Source of the DNA: a bacterium
GTDB taxonomy: Bacteria; Chloroflexota; Dormibacteria; Aeolococcales; Bog-877
Direction of reading: 5' to 3'
DNA length: 35,354 nt
NCBI GenBank assembly: GCA_021809895.1
Contig: JAJZJU010000014.1
Span: 1 to 35,354 of the forward strand
In this document: positions 21,865 through 29,930 of the stretch, in pieces
Layout of the letters: each line of letters starts with the position of its first letter
How positions within the stretch are numbered: position 1 is the first letter of the stretch
Made by a program: the position numbers and the translations under genes
Notes under the pieces: model-generated
The model's input: the letters and a program-made list of their open reading frames with translations, nothing else
Database searches by the model: none
What the model was told of the DNA's origin: nothing

Positions 21865-24800
21865 TCAGCCGGCCAGGGGCAGGCTGCTGAGCCTGGCTGC
21901 GTAGTAGGCGTACCCACTCTCGGGCCAGGGGCGCAGGCCGGCCCTGGCACCCGCTGGGGCTGCGCCCGGCGGTGGTTGTGAGCCGGTCGGCGCACGGCTG
22001 GCCGCCGGCAGCGCGGCCGTAGCCGGTGGCTCGGCCGGCACTCCCAGAGCGGTCGACGCGGTTGCCATGATCTGGGTCCGGTTGGCGAAGAAGTACTTCA
22101 GGATCTGGGCCACCGCCGGCTGGTCGGTGTAGTAGCCCTGGCCGCCGCCGCGGACCAGCATGCTGACCACCACCTGGGGGCGCGACATGGGGGCCATTGC
22201 GGTGAACCATGCGTCGGGGCCGCCGTTCGGCGCGCTGGGGTCCTGGGCGGTACCGGTCTTGCCGCCCGCATCCACATGGAGGCCACTCAGCATGCTGGCC
22301 GTGCCGCCGGTGACGGCCAGCCGCATGCCCGCTCTCACCGGGCCGAGCTCCGAGGCCCAGGGGAGCGCCTTTGGCAAAGGCTCCGGGATCGGCTTCAGCG
22401 CGGTTGTTGAGCCGTTGCTCGCGGCCAGTCCGATGTGGGGCACGACCTTGTAACCGGTGCCCACCTCGGAGGTCCAGACCGCGTCCTGGATCGGGGTGGC
22501 CGTCACATAGCCCTGCCCTATGCCCAGAATGACAGTCGACCCGGGGTACCAGGTCTCGCCCAACTTGGCGACCGACGCGGGGGTCCCCAGATAGCCGGGA
22601 ACCTCGCCCGGCAGGTCGATGCCGGTGGTCTGGCCCACTCCCATCAACCTGCCGGTCGAGATGATGTTCTGCGCGCCCAGGGCGACCGCCAGCTTGTAGA
22701 AGTAGACGTCGTTGGACCACGCGATCGCCTGTGGCAGGTCCTGCGGTGGCAGCGTCTCCCAGTTGTGGTAGGTGTGCCCGTCGTAGGTGAAGGTGTAGCC
22801 GGTGGGGATGATCTCCGCGGGAGGGATGCCATGGTGGTAGACGTCCGCGGAAGAGACCACCAGCTTGAAGTTGGACCCAGGCGGCATCGCGGTCTGGGTG
22901 GCGTGCTCCAGCAGAGGGCTGCCCCGCTCGCTGAGCAGCGCCTGGATTGCCGAGCTGTTGCGCGGCGCCTCGAAGATGTTGTTGTTGTAGGCGGGCCAGC
23001 TGGCCATCGCCAGGACCTGGCCGTTCTGGGGGTCCATCACCACCACCGCTCCCTGGTCGCCCTTCTGGGATCCCGGGTAGGCCCCGGAGATCGCCTTCTG
23101 CAGGAGCTGGGTGGACAGCCGCTGCAGGCCGAGGTCCAGCCCGGTCACCAGGGTGCCGCCGTTGACCGCAGGAACGGTCCGGCCCAGGGCCACCGGAATG
23201 TTCTGCGAATTCACCAGGATCTCCTGGTAGCCGTAGCGGCCGCTGAGCAGGGTGTTGTACTGCTCCTCCAGCCCCGCCTGGCCCAGCATCGCTCCACTTG
23301 GGAGCAGTCCGAACTGCTTGACCTGCTGGGGAGTCTCAACGCCGGTGTAGCCCAGGATCGGGCCGAGCAGAGAGCCATAGGGATACTCACGGCCCAGGAC
23401 GGGCTCCACGATGACCGCGGGGATGTCGGCTGACTGGAGCAGGGTCGCCCTGACCATGGAGAGCCGGGCGGCCAAGGTGACCGTCCAGCCGCCATCGGTG
23501 GTTTGGGCCATCTCCCTGGTGAGCTGTGCCCGCGTCTGGCCCAACAGCCGGGCCAGCCCACCCAGGTCCTGGGCCGGGACCAGTTGCGGTATCGCCACCA
23601 CCTGGTCGGCTGGCGGATCGGCGGCGAGCACCTGCCCGTGGCGATCCTCGATAACGCCCCGCTCTGGCGTGATCGGGACGTAGCGAGTGACCTCTTGGAT
23701 CGCGGCCTGGTGCAGCTGCGCTCCCTTGAGGACCTGGAGCTGATACGCGTATCCGCCCAGCATCAGCAGCCCCAGCGCCAGTGCCCCGGAGAGGGTGCGG
23801 ACCAGGCGCGGCCGGCTGCGCAGCCTGGGGGGGATGCGCCAGAGCGTCCGCCGCTCGGCATCGAGCCGGCCGGCGAGGATGAATCCGAACGCCGCCATGT
23901 GGGCGATGGTCACCGTGCCCCCGTAGGCGAGGAAAGGAATCGGCACACCGGCCAGGGGCAGCAGACCCAGGTTCCCGCCCACCGAGAGCACAACCTCGCC
24001 ACCAACCAAGACCGCCATCATGCCGGCGACCAGTGAGGCCTGCACGGTCCGTGAGTGAGTGGCGGAAGACACCAGCCGCCACACCAGCACCACCACCGCC
24101 AGGATGGCGATCCCGCCGGTGATCAGGCCGAACTGCTCCACCAGGCTGGCGAACGCCAGGTCGGTCTCGCGCGCGGGCAGATACGAGGCCAGCAGCTGAC
24201 CGATGGAGGAGCGGCCGATCCCGAGCAGCCCGCCGGAGGCGATGGCGATGTGCGACTGGAGCAGGGTGAACCCGCCGGAGGAGCCGTTCGCACCTCCGCT
24301 GAGGTACGTGTGCAGACGCGCGAGCTGGTAGGGACGGAGCAGGCGCAGGGCGAAGGGCAGCGACAGGAGCCCCACCATCAACAGCCCTCCCAGGACCCGG
24401 ACTCTCACTCGGCCCAGGACCATGGAGGCCAGCACGATCAGGCAGAGCAGGGCGGAGGTGCTGAGGTCAGGCTCGAGCAGGGTGAGCCCGATCGGAGGAA
24501 CCGCCAGGGCCAGGGTCAGCCCCACCCGTCGGCGCTCCTTCCACTCGCGGTGGGACATGACCTCGGCCAGGAGCAGGATCAGCCCCAGCTCCGCCAGCTC
24601 CGACGGCTGGATCAGGACCCCCAGGTCGATCCAGCGCTTGGCACCGTAGGCGTCGACTCCGTGGACGGCCACCCCCAGTAACAGGACCACCGACCCGGCA
24701 TAGGCCAGCCGGCCCAGCCAGTTCCACCAGCGGCTGGGCGTCCGCCAGGCCCAGACCAGCACCCCCAGGCCCATGACAACGGTCATGGTCTGATGGATGG

Positions 24801-24993
24801 CCAGGGATTGGTACCCGATCGCAACCAGGTTCATGACCCCCAGCACGCAGAGCACCAGGATCGCTCCCAGCATGATGGGATCGAGCGCGGGTGCGGCGTT
24901 CTGGATCAGGGGGCCGACGCGGGCAGCGTGCGCCAGAGGATTCTGGCGCCGGCGCCGCAGGAGTCGGGGACGGCCTCGGGGCATGGGGAGCAT
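21865..24993 (-). CDS. RodA/FtsW-type SEDS glycosyltransferase fused to class B PBP (PBP2-like)
   Basis: One uninterrupted frame of about 1042 residues carries both halves of the elongation-type wall synthase. The N-terminal 380 or so residues form a SEDS polymerase with about ten helices, the essential Asp in R-E-T-D-L-A-F (D278) and the late G-V-P-I-P-F-L-A-Y-G-G motif. A short basic linker leads into a membrane helix and a PBP: T-P-E-R-G-V-I-E-D-R-H-G, then the transpeptidase motifs S707-x-x-K in P-G-S-N-F-K, S760-N-D in W-S-N-D-V-Y, and K912-T-G. The S-x-D form suits PBP2. A Pro/Ala tail ends the protein. Start uncertain: ATG 24993 or 24984, or GTG 25107. Normally these are two interacting proteins. 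Confidence 0.93.
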   Translation of the reverse strand: MLPMPRGRPRLLRRRRQNPLAHAARVGPLIQNAAPALDPIMLGAILVLCVLGVMNLVAIGYQSLAIHQTMTVVMGLGVLVWAWRTPSRWWNWLGRLAYAGSVVLLLGVAVHGVDAYGAKRWIDLGVLIQPSELAELGLILLLAEVMSHREWKERRRVGLTLALAVPPIGLTLLEPDLSTSALLCLIVLASMVLGRVRVRVLGGLLMVGLLSLPFALRLLRPYQLARLHTYLSGGANGSSGGFTLLQSHIAIASGGLLGIGRSSIGQLLASYLPARETDLAFASLVEQFGLITGGIAILAVVVLVWRLVSSATHSRTVQASLVAGMMAVLVGGEVVLSVGGNLGLLPLAGVPIPFLAYGGTVTIAHMAAFGFILAGRLDAERRTLWRIPPRLRSRPRLVRTLSGALALGLLMLGGYAYQLQVLKGAQLHQAAIQEVTRYVPITPERGVIEDRHGQVLAADPPADQVVAIPQLVPAQDLGGLARLLGQTRAQLTREMAQTTDGGWTVTLAARLSMVRATLLQSADIPAVIVEPVLGREYPYGSLLGPILGYTGVETPQQVKQFGLLPSGAMLGQAGLEEQYNTLLSGRYGYQEILVNSQNIPVALGRTVPAVNGGTLVTGLDLGLQRLSTQLLQKAISGAYPGSQKGDQGAVVVMDPQNGQVLAMASWPAYNNNIFEAPRNSSAIQALLSERGSPLLEHATQTAMPPGSNFKLVVSSADVYHHGIPPAEIIPTGYTFTYDGHTYHNWETLPPQDLPQAIAWSNDVYFYKLAVALGAQNIISTGRLMGVGQTTGIDLPGEVPGYLGTPASVAKLGETWYPGSTVILGIGQGYVTATPIQDAVWTSEVGTGYKVVPHIGLAASNGSTTALKPIPEPLPKALPWASELGPVRAGMRLAVTGGTASMLSGLHVDAGGKTGTAQDPSAPNGGPDAWFTAMAPMSRPQVVVSMLVRGGGQGYYTDQPAVAQILKYFFANRTQIMATASTALGVPAEPPATAALPAASRAPTGSQPPPGAAPAGARAGLRPWPESGYAYYAARLSSLPLAG

Positions 24994-25151
24994 CCGACAA
25001 AAGGGGCTTTGACGCGACGACACGAGCGGAGAGCGCCCTCCCCATCGCCTTGCCGACTGCAACGCAGCCAGCCGGCCCGGCGTTTCGCCCGATTCCAATT
25101 CTGGCACCAGCCGGACGCGCCCGCACCTTCAGCAGCCAGACTGCCAGCGCC

Positions 25152-25157
25152 TACACT
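25152..25157 (+). promoter_or_regulatory. Candidate -10 box for leaderless response-regulator transcript
   Basis: TACACT ends six bases before GTG 25164 with no ribosome site between, so the transcript should start at the start codon. TTCAGC 18 bases upstream is a weak -35 candidate. This sits in the 170-base divergent region before the SEDS-PBP fusion, in which I see no other feature. Confidence 0.45.
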
Positions 25158-25163
25158 CAAGCC

Positions 25164-25547
25164 GTGTCCGCAACTCTGCCGGCCCATATCGTCCTGGCTG
25201 AGGACGAGCCGATGATCGGGCGCATCCTGGAATTCAAACTGGACCGAGAGGGGCACCGGGTCACCTGGGTCAGGACCGCTGCCGAAGCTGAGCGGATCTG
25301 CCTGGCGGAGCAGGTGGACCTGCTCCTCTGCGATGTGACCCTGGAGGAGGATGGCCGCGTCCTCTGCCGGCGGTTGGTTGACTCCAGCCGTCAGCCCCGC
25401 TCAGGGGTGGTGCTGATGCCCGAACAGCGCAGCCCAGACGGCGAGCGGCTGGCGCTTGAGGCAGGGGCCAGAGCGGTCGTGATCAAGCCCTTCAAGCCGA
25501 CCATCGTGGCAGCCAAGATCAGAGAGTTGCTGGATTCCGCCGACTGA
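25164..25547 (+). CDS. Stand-alone response-regulator receiver protein
   Basis: 127 residues that form a single receiver domain: acidic pocket A-E-D-E-P (residues 12-16), phospho-accepting D57 in L-L-L-C-D-V-T, and conserved K108 in V-V-I-K-P-F-K. There is no DNA-binding or other output domain, so it would act through protein contacts. No histidine kinase gene lies nearby. GTG 25164 is supported by alignment with the domain start and by the leaderless promoter. It converges with the DUF971 gene; two small hairpins lie between them. Confidence 0.88.
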   Translation: MSATLPAHIVLAEDEPMIGRILEFKLDREGHRVTWVRTAAEAERICLAEQVDLLLCDVTLEEDGRVLCRRLVDSSRQPRSGVVLMPEQRSPDGERLALEAGARAVVIKPFKPTIVAAKIRELLDSAD

Positions 25548-25602
25548 GGCCTCCGCGCCGCAGCCCCAGGGACGAATGCCAGATCCCGCCCCTGTCGGTG
25601 TA

Positions 25603-25634
25603 CTCAGTCCGCTGAGCAGCCCTCCGTGGGCTGC
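25603..25634. terminator. Paired hairpins between convergent genes
   Basis: CTCAG/CTGAG (25603-25607 and 25612-25616) is followed directly by GCAGCCC/GGGCTGC (25616-25622 and 25628-25634) with a five-base loop. They lie in the 101-base gap between the response regulator and DUF971 genes. There is no T-run on either side. A bidirectional termination role is inferred from position. Confidence 0.4.
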
Positions 25635-25648
25635 GAGACCGCCGCCGG

Positions 25649-25984
25649 CTACTCGATCTTGGTGGTGCCCAACCCGGTCAACAGTTCGAAGCGGTAGATC
25701 CCGGTGTCGTGGCCGTCAGCCCACACCACCTTCAGGCCGTAGTTGCCCACCAGGGCGATGTCGGCGAGCTCGTCCTCCCCCGGATGCAGCTGTGGGTCCA
25801 TCTCGAACCGGCCGGGAGTGCCCAACTCCCCTTTGCAGGTGGCGCAAGGGCACGCCCGCCGAAGCTCCGGGAAGGGGATCCGGGTCTCAGATCCCCCCCG
25901 CCAGCCTACGACCAAGGCGCGGGCGCCTTCGTCGTAGGCGAACTCGGTGGGTACGGGTGCAGCCACCTGCGGATCCTGGCTCAT
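25649..25984 (-). CDS. DUF971 domain protein
   Basis: 111-residue protein consisting of a DUF971 (GBBH-like N-terminal) domain. It shows the family pattern: an opening W-R-G-G-S-E-T-R-I-P-F-P-E-L-R, the cysteine pair C-P-C-A-T-C, and the closing W-A-D-G-H-D-T-G-I-Y-R-F. Relatives occur alone or fused to iron-sulfur cluster carrier proteins, but the role is not established. ATG 25984 is used in preference to the TTG at 26005. A GACAAT box lies ten bases before it. It is divergent from glpX. Confidence 0.87.
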   Translation of the reverse strand: MSQDPQVAAPVPTEFAYDEGARALVVGWRGGSETRIPFPELRRACPCATCKGELGTPGRFEMDPQLHPGEDELADIALVGNYGLKVVWADGHDTGIYRFELLTGLGTTKIE

Positions 25985-26037
25985 CGTGCCCTGATTGTCC
26001 AACAAGTCTCATTCATGCGCTGGCCACTCCCAGCCGC

Positions 26038-26043
26038 TATCCT
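26038..26043 (+). promoter_or_regulatory. Candidate -10 box for glpX
   Basis: TATCCT ends nine bases before ATG 26053, so the leader would be very short or absent, and no ribosome site is present. It lies in the 68-base divergent gap between DUF971 and glpX. Confidence 0.35.
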
Positions 26044-26052
26044 GACCGCGCC

Positions 26053-27078
26053 ATGGCAACGCCCCCCGACAGCAGTTCCGCCCCCATTCTGACCACGGAC
26101 CCGGGGACGCCCACAGATCGCAACCTCGCGATGGAACTGGTCAGGGTCACCGAGGGGGCGGCGATGTCTGCCGCGCGGTTCATGGGCCGGGACGACAAGA
26201 TCGCAGCCGACAGAGCCGCGGTCGAGTCGATGCGCCGGAGCCTCTCGTACGTGGACATGTCTGGGGTGGTGAAGATCGGAGAGGGGGAGAAGGACCGGGC
26301 CCCCATGCTCTACATCGGGGAGGAGGTCGGCAACGGCAACCCGCCCCTGGTGGATGTCGCGGTAGACCCCATCGACGGAACCAGGCTGGTGGCCCGGGGA
26401 CTGCCCGGGGGGATCGCCACCGTGGCCCTGGCCGACCGCGACAGCCTGCTTCAGACCCACTGCTTCTACATGGAGAAGCTGGTGGTCGGGCCCAGAGCCA
26501 AGGGTGCCATCGACCTGCGTCGCTCCACCACCGAAAACCTGCAGCGAATCGCCGCCGCCGAGGAGCGCCATGTCGAAGACCTGACCGTGGTGGTGCTCGA
26601 CAGACCGCGGCACGAGCGCCTTCTGGACGAGATCCGTCGGGCCGGGGCCAGGGTGATGCTCATCACCGATGGCGACGTCGCCGCCGGGATCATGGCGGCT
26701 CTGCCCGAACGGAGCGGCATCGACGTGCTGATGGGGATAGGCGGCGCCACCGAGGCGGTGCTCACCTCCTGCGCTGTCCGCTGCATCGGCGGCGACATGC
26801 AGTGCCGGCTCATGCCCCGAGACCAGGCGGAGAAGGAGATGGTGGAAAAGGAGGGGTTCGACCCTGATCACGTCTTCGAGGCCGAGGAGCTCTCCGGGGG
26901 CCACAACATCTTCTTCGCCGCCACCGGGATCACCGATGGAGAGATGCTGGGGGGAGTGAGATTCGCCGGAGAGCGGGTGGAGACCCATTCGGTGGTGATG
27001 CGCTCGTACAGCGGCACCATCCGCTGGATCGACGCGGTGCACGACCTCTCCAAGCTGCGCGCCCGGTCGCGCGACTGA
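26053..27078 (+). CDS. glpX: Fructose-1,6-bisphosphatase class II
   Basis: Gluconeogenic phosphatase that converts fructose 1,6-bisphosphate to fructose 6-phosphate. Motifs of the Li-sensitive phosphatase fold as in GlpX: D-K-I-A-A-D-R-A-A-V, G-E-G-E-K-D-R-A-P-M-L, and the metal-binding D105-P-I-D108-G-T; also G-G-A-T-E-A-V. 341 residues is normal. ATG 26053 follows a TATCCT box. Together with pckA about 700 bases downstream it indicates gluconeogenic capacity. Its stop codon forms one arm of a palindrome shared with the convergent CBS gene. Confidence 0.95.
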   Translation: MATPPDSSSAPILTTDPGTPTDRNLAMELVRVTEGAAMSAARFMGRDDKIAADRAAVESMRRSLSYVDMSGVVKIGEGEKDRAPMLYIGEEVGNGNPPLVDVAVDPIDGTRLVARGLPGGIATVALADRDSLLQTHCFYMEKLVVGPRAKGAIDLRRSTTENLQRIAAAEERHVEDLTVVVLDRPRHERLLDEIRRAGARVMLITDGDVAAGIMAALPERSGIDVLMGIGGATEAVLTSCAVRCIGGDMQCRLMPRDQAEKEMVEKEGFDPDHVFEAEELSGGHNIFFAATGITDGEMLGGVRFAGERVETHSVVMRSYSGTIRWIDAVHDLSKLRARSRD

Positions 27079-27093
27079 GCCCGCTCGGGCTCA
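27076..27093. terminator. Palindrome built from two convergent stop codons
   Basis: TGAGCCCG and CGGGCTCA form perfect 8-base arms around CT. The first arm begins with the glpX TGA and the second ends with the complement of the CBS gene TGA. RNA from either strand would form the same hairpin exactly at its stop codon. No T-tract follows. Confidence 0.5.
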
Positions 27094-27591
27094 CATCCCG
27101 TGGGGGGCTTCCTCCAACCTGAACCCGATCGAGGCACCGCAGCTGGGACACGTCCCGGGCGGCTCCAGACCGCGCTGGGTCGCGCCGCAACTGCTGCAGG
27201 ACCACTGGTGTTGGGCGAAAAAGGTGACCAGGTCGGTCCTCGAGATGAGGCCCACGAGCTTGCCGTGGCGGACAACGGGGAGCCGGCGGATCCGCTCCTT
27301 CATGAGCACGTCGGCCACCTCCGCCAGGGGCACCTGCTCCTCCACCGTGCGCGGGCTCGCGGTCATGATCTCCGCCACAGTCCGACCGCGCTTGCGCACG
27401 ACATCCATCTCGCTGACCACTCCCACCACCCTTTGGTGGTCGTCGACCACCGGCATGCCGGTGATGTGATGGTGGTGGAGCTGGTCGGCGACCTCCTCGA
27501 CGGTCGCCTCGGGGGTTGTGGTGAGCACCGCCTTGGTCATCATCGCGGCCACCGTCGCCTCGCCCGCCTGGGTCCCGTCCTGGTCAGCCAT
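27091..27591 (-). CDS. Tandem CBS-domain protein with C-terminal zinc ribbon
   Basis: 166 residues: two CBS motifs (about residues 13-65 and 70-125) followed by a rubredoxin-like ribbon C-S-S-C-G then C-P-S-C-G. CBS pairs bind adenosine nucleotides and report energy state; the added ribbon may be a metal or partner site. A His-rich turn (L-H-H-H-H-I-T-G-M-P) marks the first CBS. ATG 27591 has GGAGGA nine bases upstream. It lies between two gluconeogenic genes, glpX (convergent) and pckA (divergent), so a link to carbon or energy state is possible but only inferred. Confidence 0.9.
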   Translation of the reverse strand: MADQDGTQAGEATVAAMMTKAVLTTTPEATVEEVADQLHHHHITGMPVVDDHQRVVGVVSEMDVVRKRGRTVAEIMTASPRTVEEQVPLAEVADVLMKERIRRLPVVRHGKLVGLISRTDLVTFFAQHQWSCSSCGATQRGLEPPGTCPSCGASIGFRLEEAPHGM

Positions 27592-27716
27592 GACTCGATT
27601 CCTCCGTCGATTCTCAAGGGCCCGCCTGACTCCGGCTCAGGGCAGATCGGGAGCTCCTGCCAAGACTCTAAGGGGGCGAAGGGAGAAGCGCTGTGGCGCC
27701 CATCCTGCAATTGCGG

Positions 27717-27722
27717 TAATCT
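27717..27722 (+). promoter_or_regulatory. Candidate -10 box for pckA
   Basis: TAATCT lies 41 bases before the pckA ATG, which would leave a leader of about 35 bases containing the GAGGAGG ribosome site. The -35 region is poor. The 172-base gap between the CBS and pckA genes shows nothing else recognisable. Confidence 0.3.
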
Positions 27723-27763
27723 GCCGCGGTTGCCACTCCGCGGGAGAGCTTGAGGAGGTCGTC

Positions 27764-29323
27764 ATGACCCAGATCGCAGGTCCCTACGTTCCCCAGGCGC
27801 GAACGGTGCGCCGCCGCCCTTCTCAGGCCGAGCTGCGGGCGCTGACGGCAGCGATGCCGACGGCACGGCACACGGCCTACGACAACTACAACGTCCAGAC
27901 CCAGGTGGTGGCTCGCAGCACCGAGTCCACCTACATCATCTCCGACCACCCTGAGCTCACCTCGAGCCAGACCATCTCGGTGGCGGAGGGACAACGGGTG
28001 GCCGAGCTCCAGGAGGAGCACCTGCGGGGGCGCGACGTCGTGGTGATCGACGGCTACATCGGCAACGACCCGGAGTTCCGCTGCCCGGCACGGCTGGTGA
28101 TCGATCAAGCCTGGGCCAACATCGCCGGGATGCAGGACCACCTGCTGTTCCAGGATGACTCGGTGGGAGATGACTTCTCTCCATGGTTCACTGTCGTCTA
28201 CACCCCGGGACTCACCGCTCCCGGGTATCCCAAGGAGCGCCTGATCGCGGTGGACCTCGAGGCCGGCGTCACCCGGGTCCTCAACTCCGACTACTTCGGA
28301 GAGTCCAAGAAGGGGCTGTTGCGAATGTGGAACAAGCTGGTCTACGAGCGGGGGGGACTGGCACTGCACGCGGGCTGCAAGGTGATCCCCACCGGCAAAG
28401 GAGACCGCACCCTCCTCATCGTGGGTCTGTCCGGAACCGGCAAGACCACCACCACCTTCACCAGGCAGAACGACAGCAAGCCGGTCCAGGACGACTTCGT
28501 CGCCCTGATGCCCGGAGGGCGCGTGTACGGGACCGAGAACGGCTGCTTCGCCAAGACCTACGCTCTCAGCGCTGAGGACGAGCCAACCATCCATGCCGCG
28601 GTCACCTCCCCGATCGCCTACCTGGAGAACGTGTCCCAGAAGGAGGTCGATGGCCCGGTCGACTTCTTCGACGAGAGCTACACCCAGAATGGCCGGGCGG
28701 TGTTCCCCATGAGCGCGCTCGGTTGGTCCAAGGACGCCAGGGAGGCGGCCGCGGTCAGCGCCCTGCTGATCCTGAACCGCAACGACGGGATCATCCCTGC
28801 GGTGGCGCGGCTCTCGGTGGAGCAGGCGGCGACCTACTTCATGCTGGGCGAGACCAAGGGCACGGCGGCAGGTGGTGCCGCCGAGGCGGGCAGGTCGCTG
28901 CGAGTGCCGGGTACCAATCCCTTCTTCCCGCTGCTTCATGCCCAGCAGGGAAACCGCTTCAGAGAGCTGCACGAGAGCGGTGGGTTCGAGGTCTTCCTCC
29001 TCAACACCGGCTCGGTGGGAGGAGACGATAAGGACCCCCGCGCCAAGAAGGTTCGCATCGGGCACTCGTCGGCGGTGGTGAAGGCGATCGCCGAAGGAAC
29101 CATCACTTGGGAGCGGGACCCCGACTTCGGCTACGAGGTGGCGACCACGGTGCCAGGCATTGATGACGAGGAGCTCCTCCGGCCCCGACTGCTCTATGGA
29201 CGCCAGGGCAGAGAGGCCGAGCACCAGCAGGTGGTGGAGCGGCTGCGCCGCGAGCGTCGCCAGTACCTGGAGGGCTTTCCCGGCGTGGACCAGCGCTTGC
29301 TAGCCGCTCTCCAAGACCGCTAG
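27764..29323 (+). CDS. pckA: Phosphoenolpyruvate carboxykinase, ATP type (divergent)
   Basis: Converts oxaloacetate and ATP to PEP, ADP and CO2 in gluconeogenesis. The P-loop G-L-S-G-T-G-K-T-T (K227) and the kinase-2 region Q-D-D-F-V-A-L are clear, as are the metal-site K of Y-F-G-E-S-K-K-G, the His of L-A-L-H-A-G and N-G-R-A-V-F-P. It differs from the textbook enzyme: the substrate loop R-S-P-K-D reads R-S-T-E-S, and the C-terminal T-E-G segment is altered. 519 residues is usual length. ATG 27764 has GAGGAGG before it. The cysteine hydrolase gene follows after 3 bases, probably in the same operon. Confidence 0.88.
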   Translation: MTQIAGPYVPQARTVRRRPSQAELRALTAAMPTARHTAYDNYNVQTQVVARSTESTYIISDHPELTSSQTISVAEGQRVAELQEEHLRGRDVVVIDGYIGNDPEFRCPARLVIDQAWANIAGMQDHLLFQDDSVGDDFSPWFTVVYTPGLTAPGYPKERLIAVDLEAGVTRVLNSDYFGESKKGLLRMWNKLVYERGGLALHAGCKVIPTGKGDRTLLIVGLSGTGKTTTTFTRQNDSKPVQDDFVALMPGGRVYGTENGCFAKTYALSAEDEPTIHAAVTSPIAYLENVSQKEVDGPVDFFDESYTQNGRAVFPMSALGWSKDAREAAAVSALLILNRNDGIIPAVARLSVEQAATYFMLGETKGTAAGGAAEAGRSLRVPGTNPFFPLLHAQQGNRFRELHESGGFEVFLLNTGSVGGDDKDPRAKKVRIGHSSAVVKAIAEGTITWERDPDFGYEVATTVPGIDDEELLRPRLLYGRQGREAEHQQVVERLRRERRQYLEGFPGVDQRLLAALQDR

Positions 29324-29326
29324 CAG

Positions 29327-29887
29327 GTGGAGATCGGACGTCCCTCGGCGCTGATCGTGATCGACGTCCAGCGCGGATTCGACGACCCCACCTTCGGCGA
29401 GCGCAACAACCGCGCCTGCGAGGCCAATGTGGGCCGCCTGATCGAGGCCTACCGAAGGGCCTCGCAGGCGGTGGTGTTCGTCCGCCACGATTCCGTCGAG
29501 GCGGGCTCTCCGCTGGCGCCAGGCAGTCCCGGCAACTCTTTCAAAGAGGTGGTCTCAGGCGACCCGGACCTCCTCATCCGCAAGCGGGTCCACTCGGCCT
29601 TCTATGGGCAGCCCGACCTGGACGCGTGGTTGCAGAAGCGGGGGATACGCTCCCTCACCATCTGCGGCATAACCACCGACCACTGCTGCGACACCACCGC
29701 CCGGATGGCCGGGGACCTGGGCTACCACACGCTCTTCGCTCTGGATGCGACCCACACCTTCGACCGCCGGGTGGGCGCGCTTCAGATGGTGCCGGCCGAT
29801 CAGGTTTCCTTCGTCGCCGCGGCCAGCCTGCACGACGAGTTCGCGACGGTGGTCACCACCGAACAGGTCGTGCAGGGCCTCCTCTGA
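29327..29887 (+). CDS. Cysteine hydrolase (isochorismatase-like)
   Basis: 186-residue isochorismatase-fold hydrolase with the catalytic triad in place: D13 in V-I-D-V-Q-R-G-F, K86 in I-R-K-R-V-H-S-A-F, and C120 in T-D-H-C-C-D-T-T-A-R, following the cis-peptide motif region G-I-T-T. Relatives hydrolyse isochorismate, nicotinamide or other amides. The S-A-F after Lys is common to nicotinamidase-like and unassigned members, so the substrate stays open. GTG 29327 begins three bases after the pckA stop. Confidence 0.87.
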   Translation: MEIGRPSALIVIDVQRGFDDPTFGERNNRACEANVGRLIEAYRRASQAVVFVRHDSVEAGSPLAPGSPGNSFKEVVSGDPDLLIRKRVHSAFYGQPDLDAWLQKRGIRSLTICGITTDHCCDTTARMAGDLGYHTLFALDATHTFDRRVGALQMVPADQVSFVAAASLHDEFATVVTTEQVVQGLL

Positions 29888-29930
29888 CCGCTCTCCCGTG
29901 TCAAACTCAGGAGATGAAGGTGGGGTCGCC

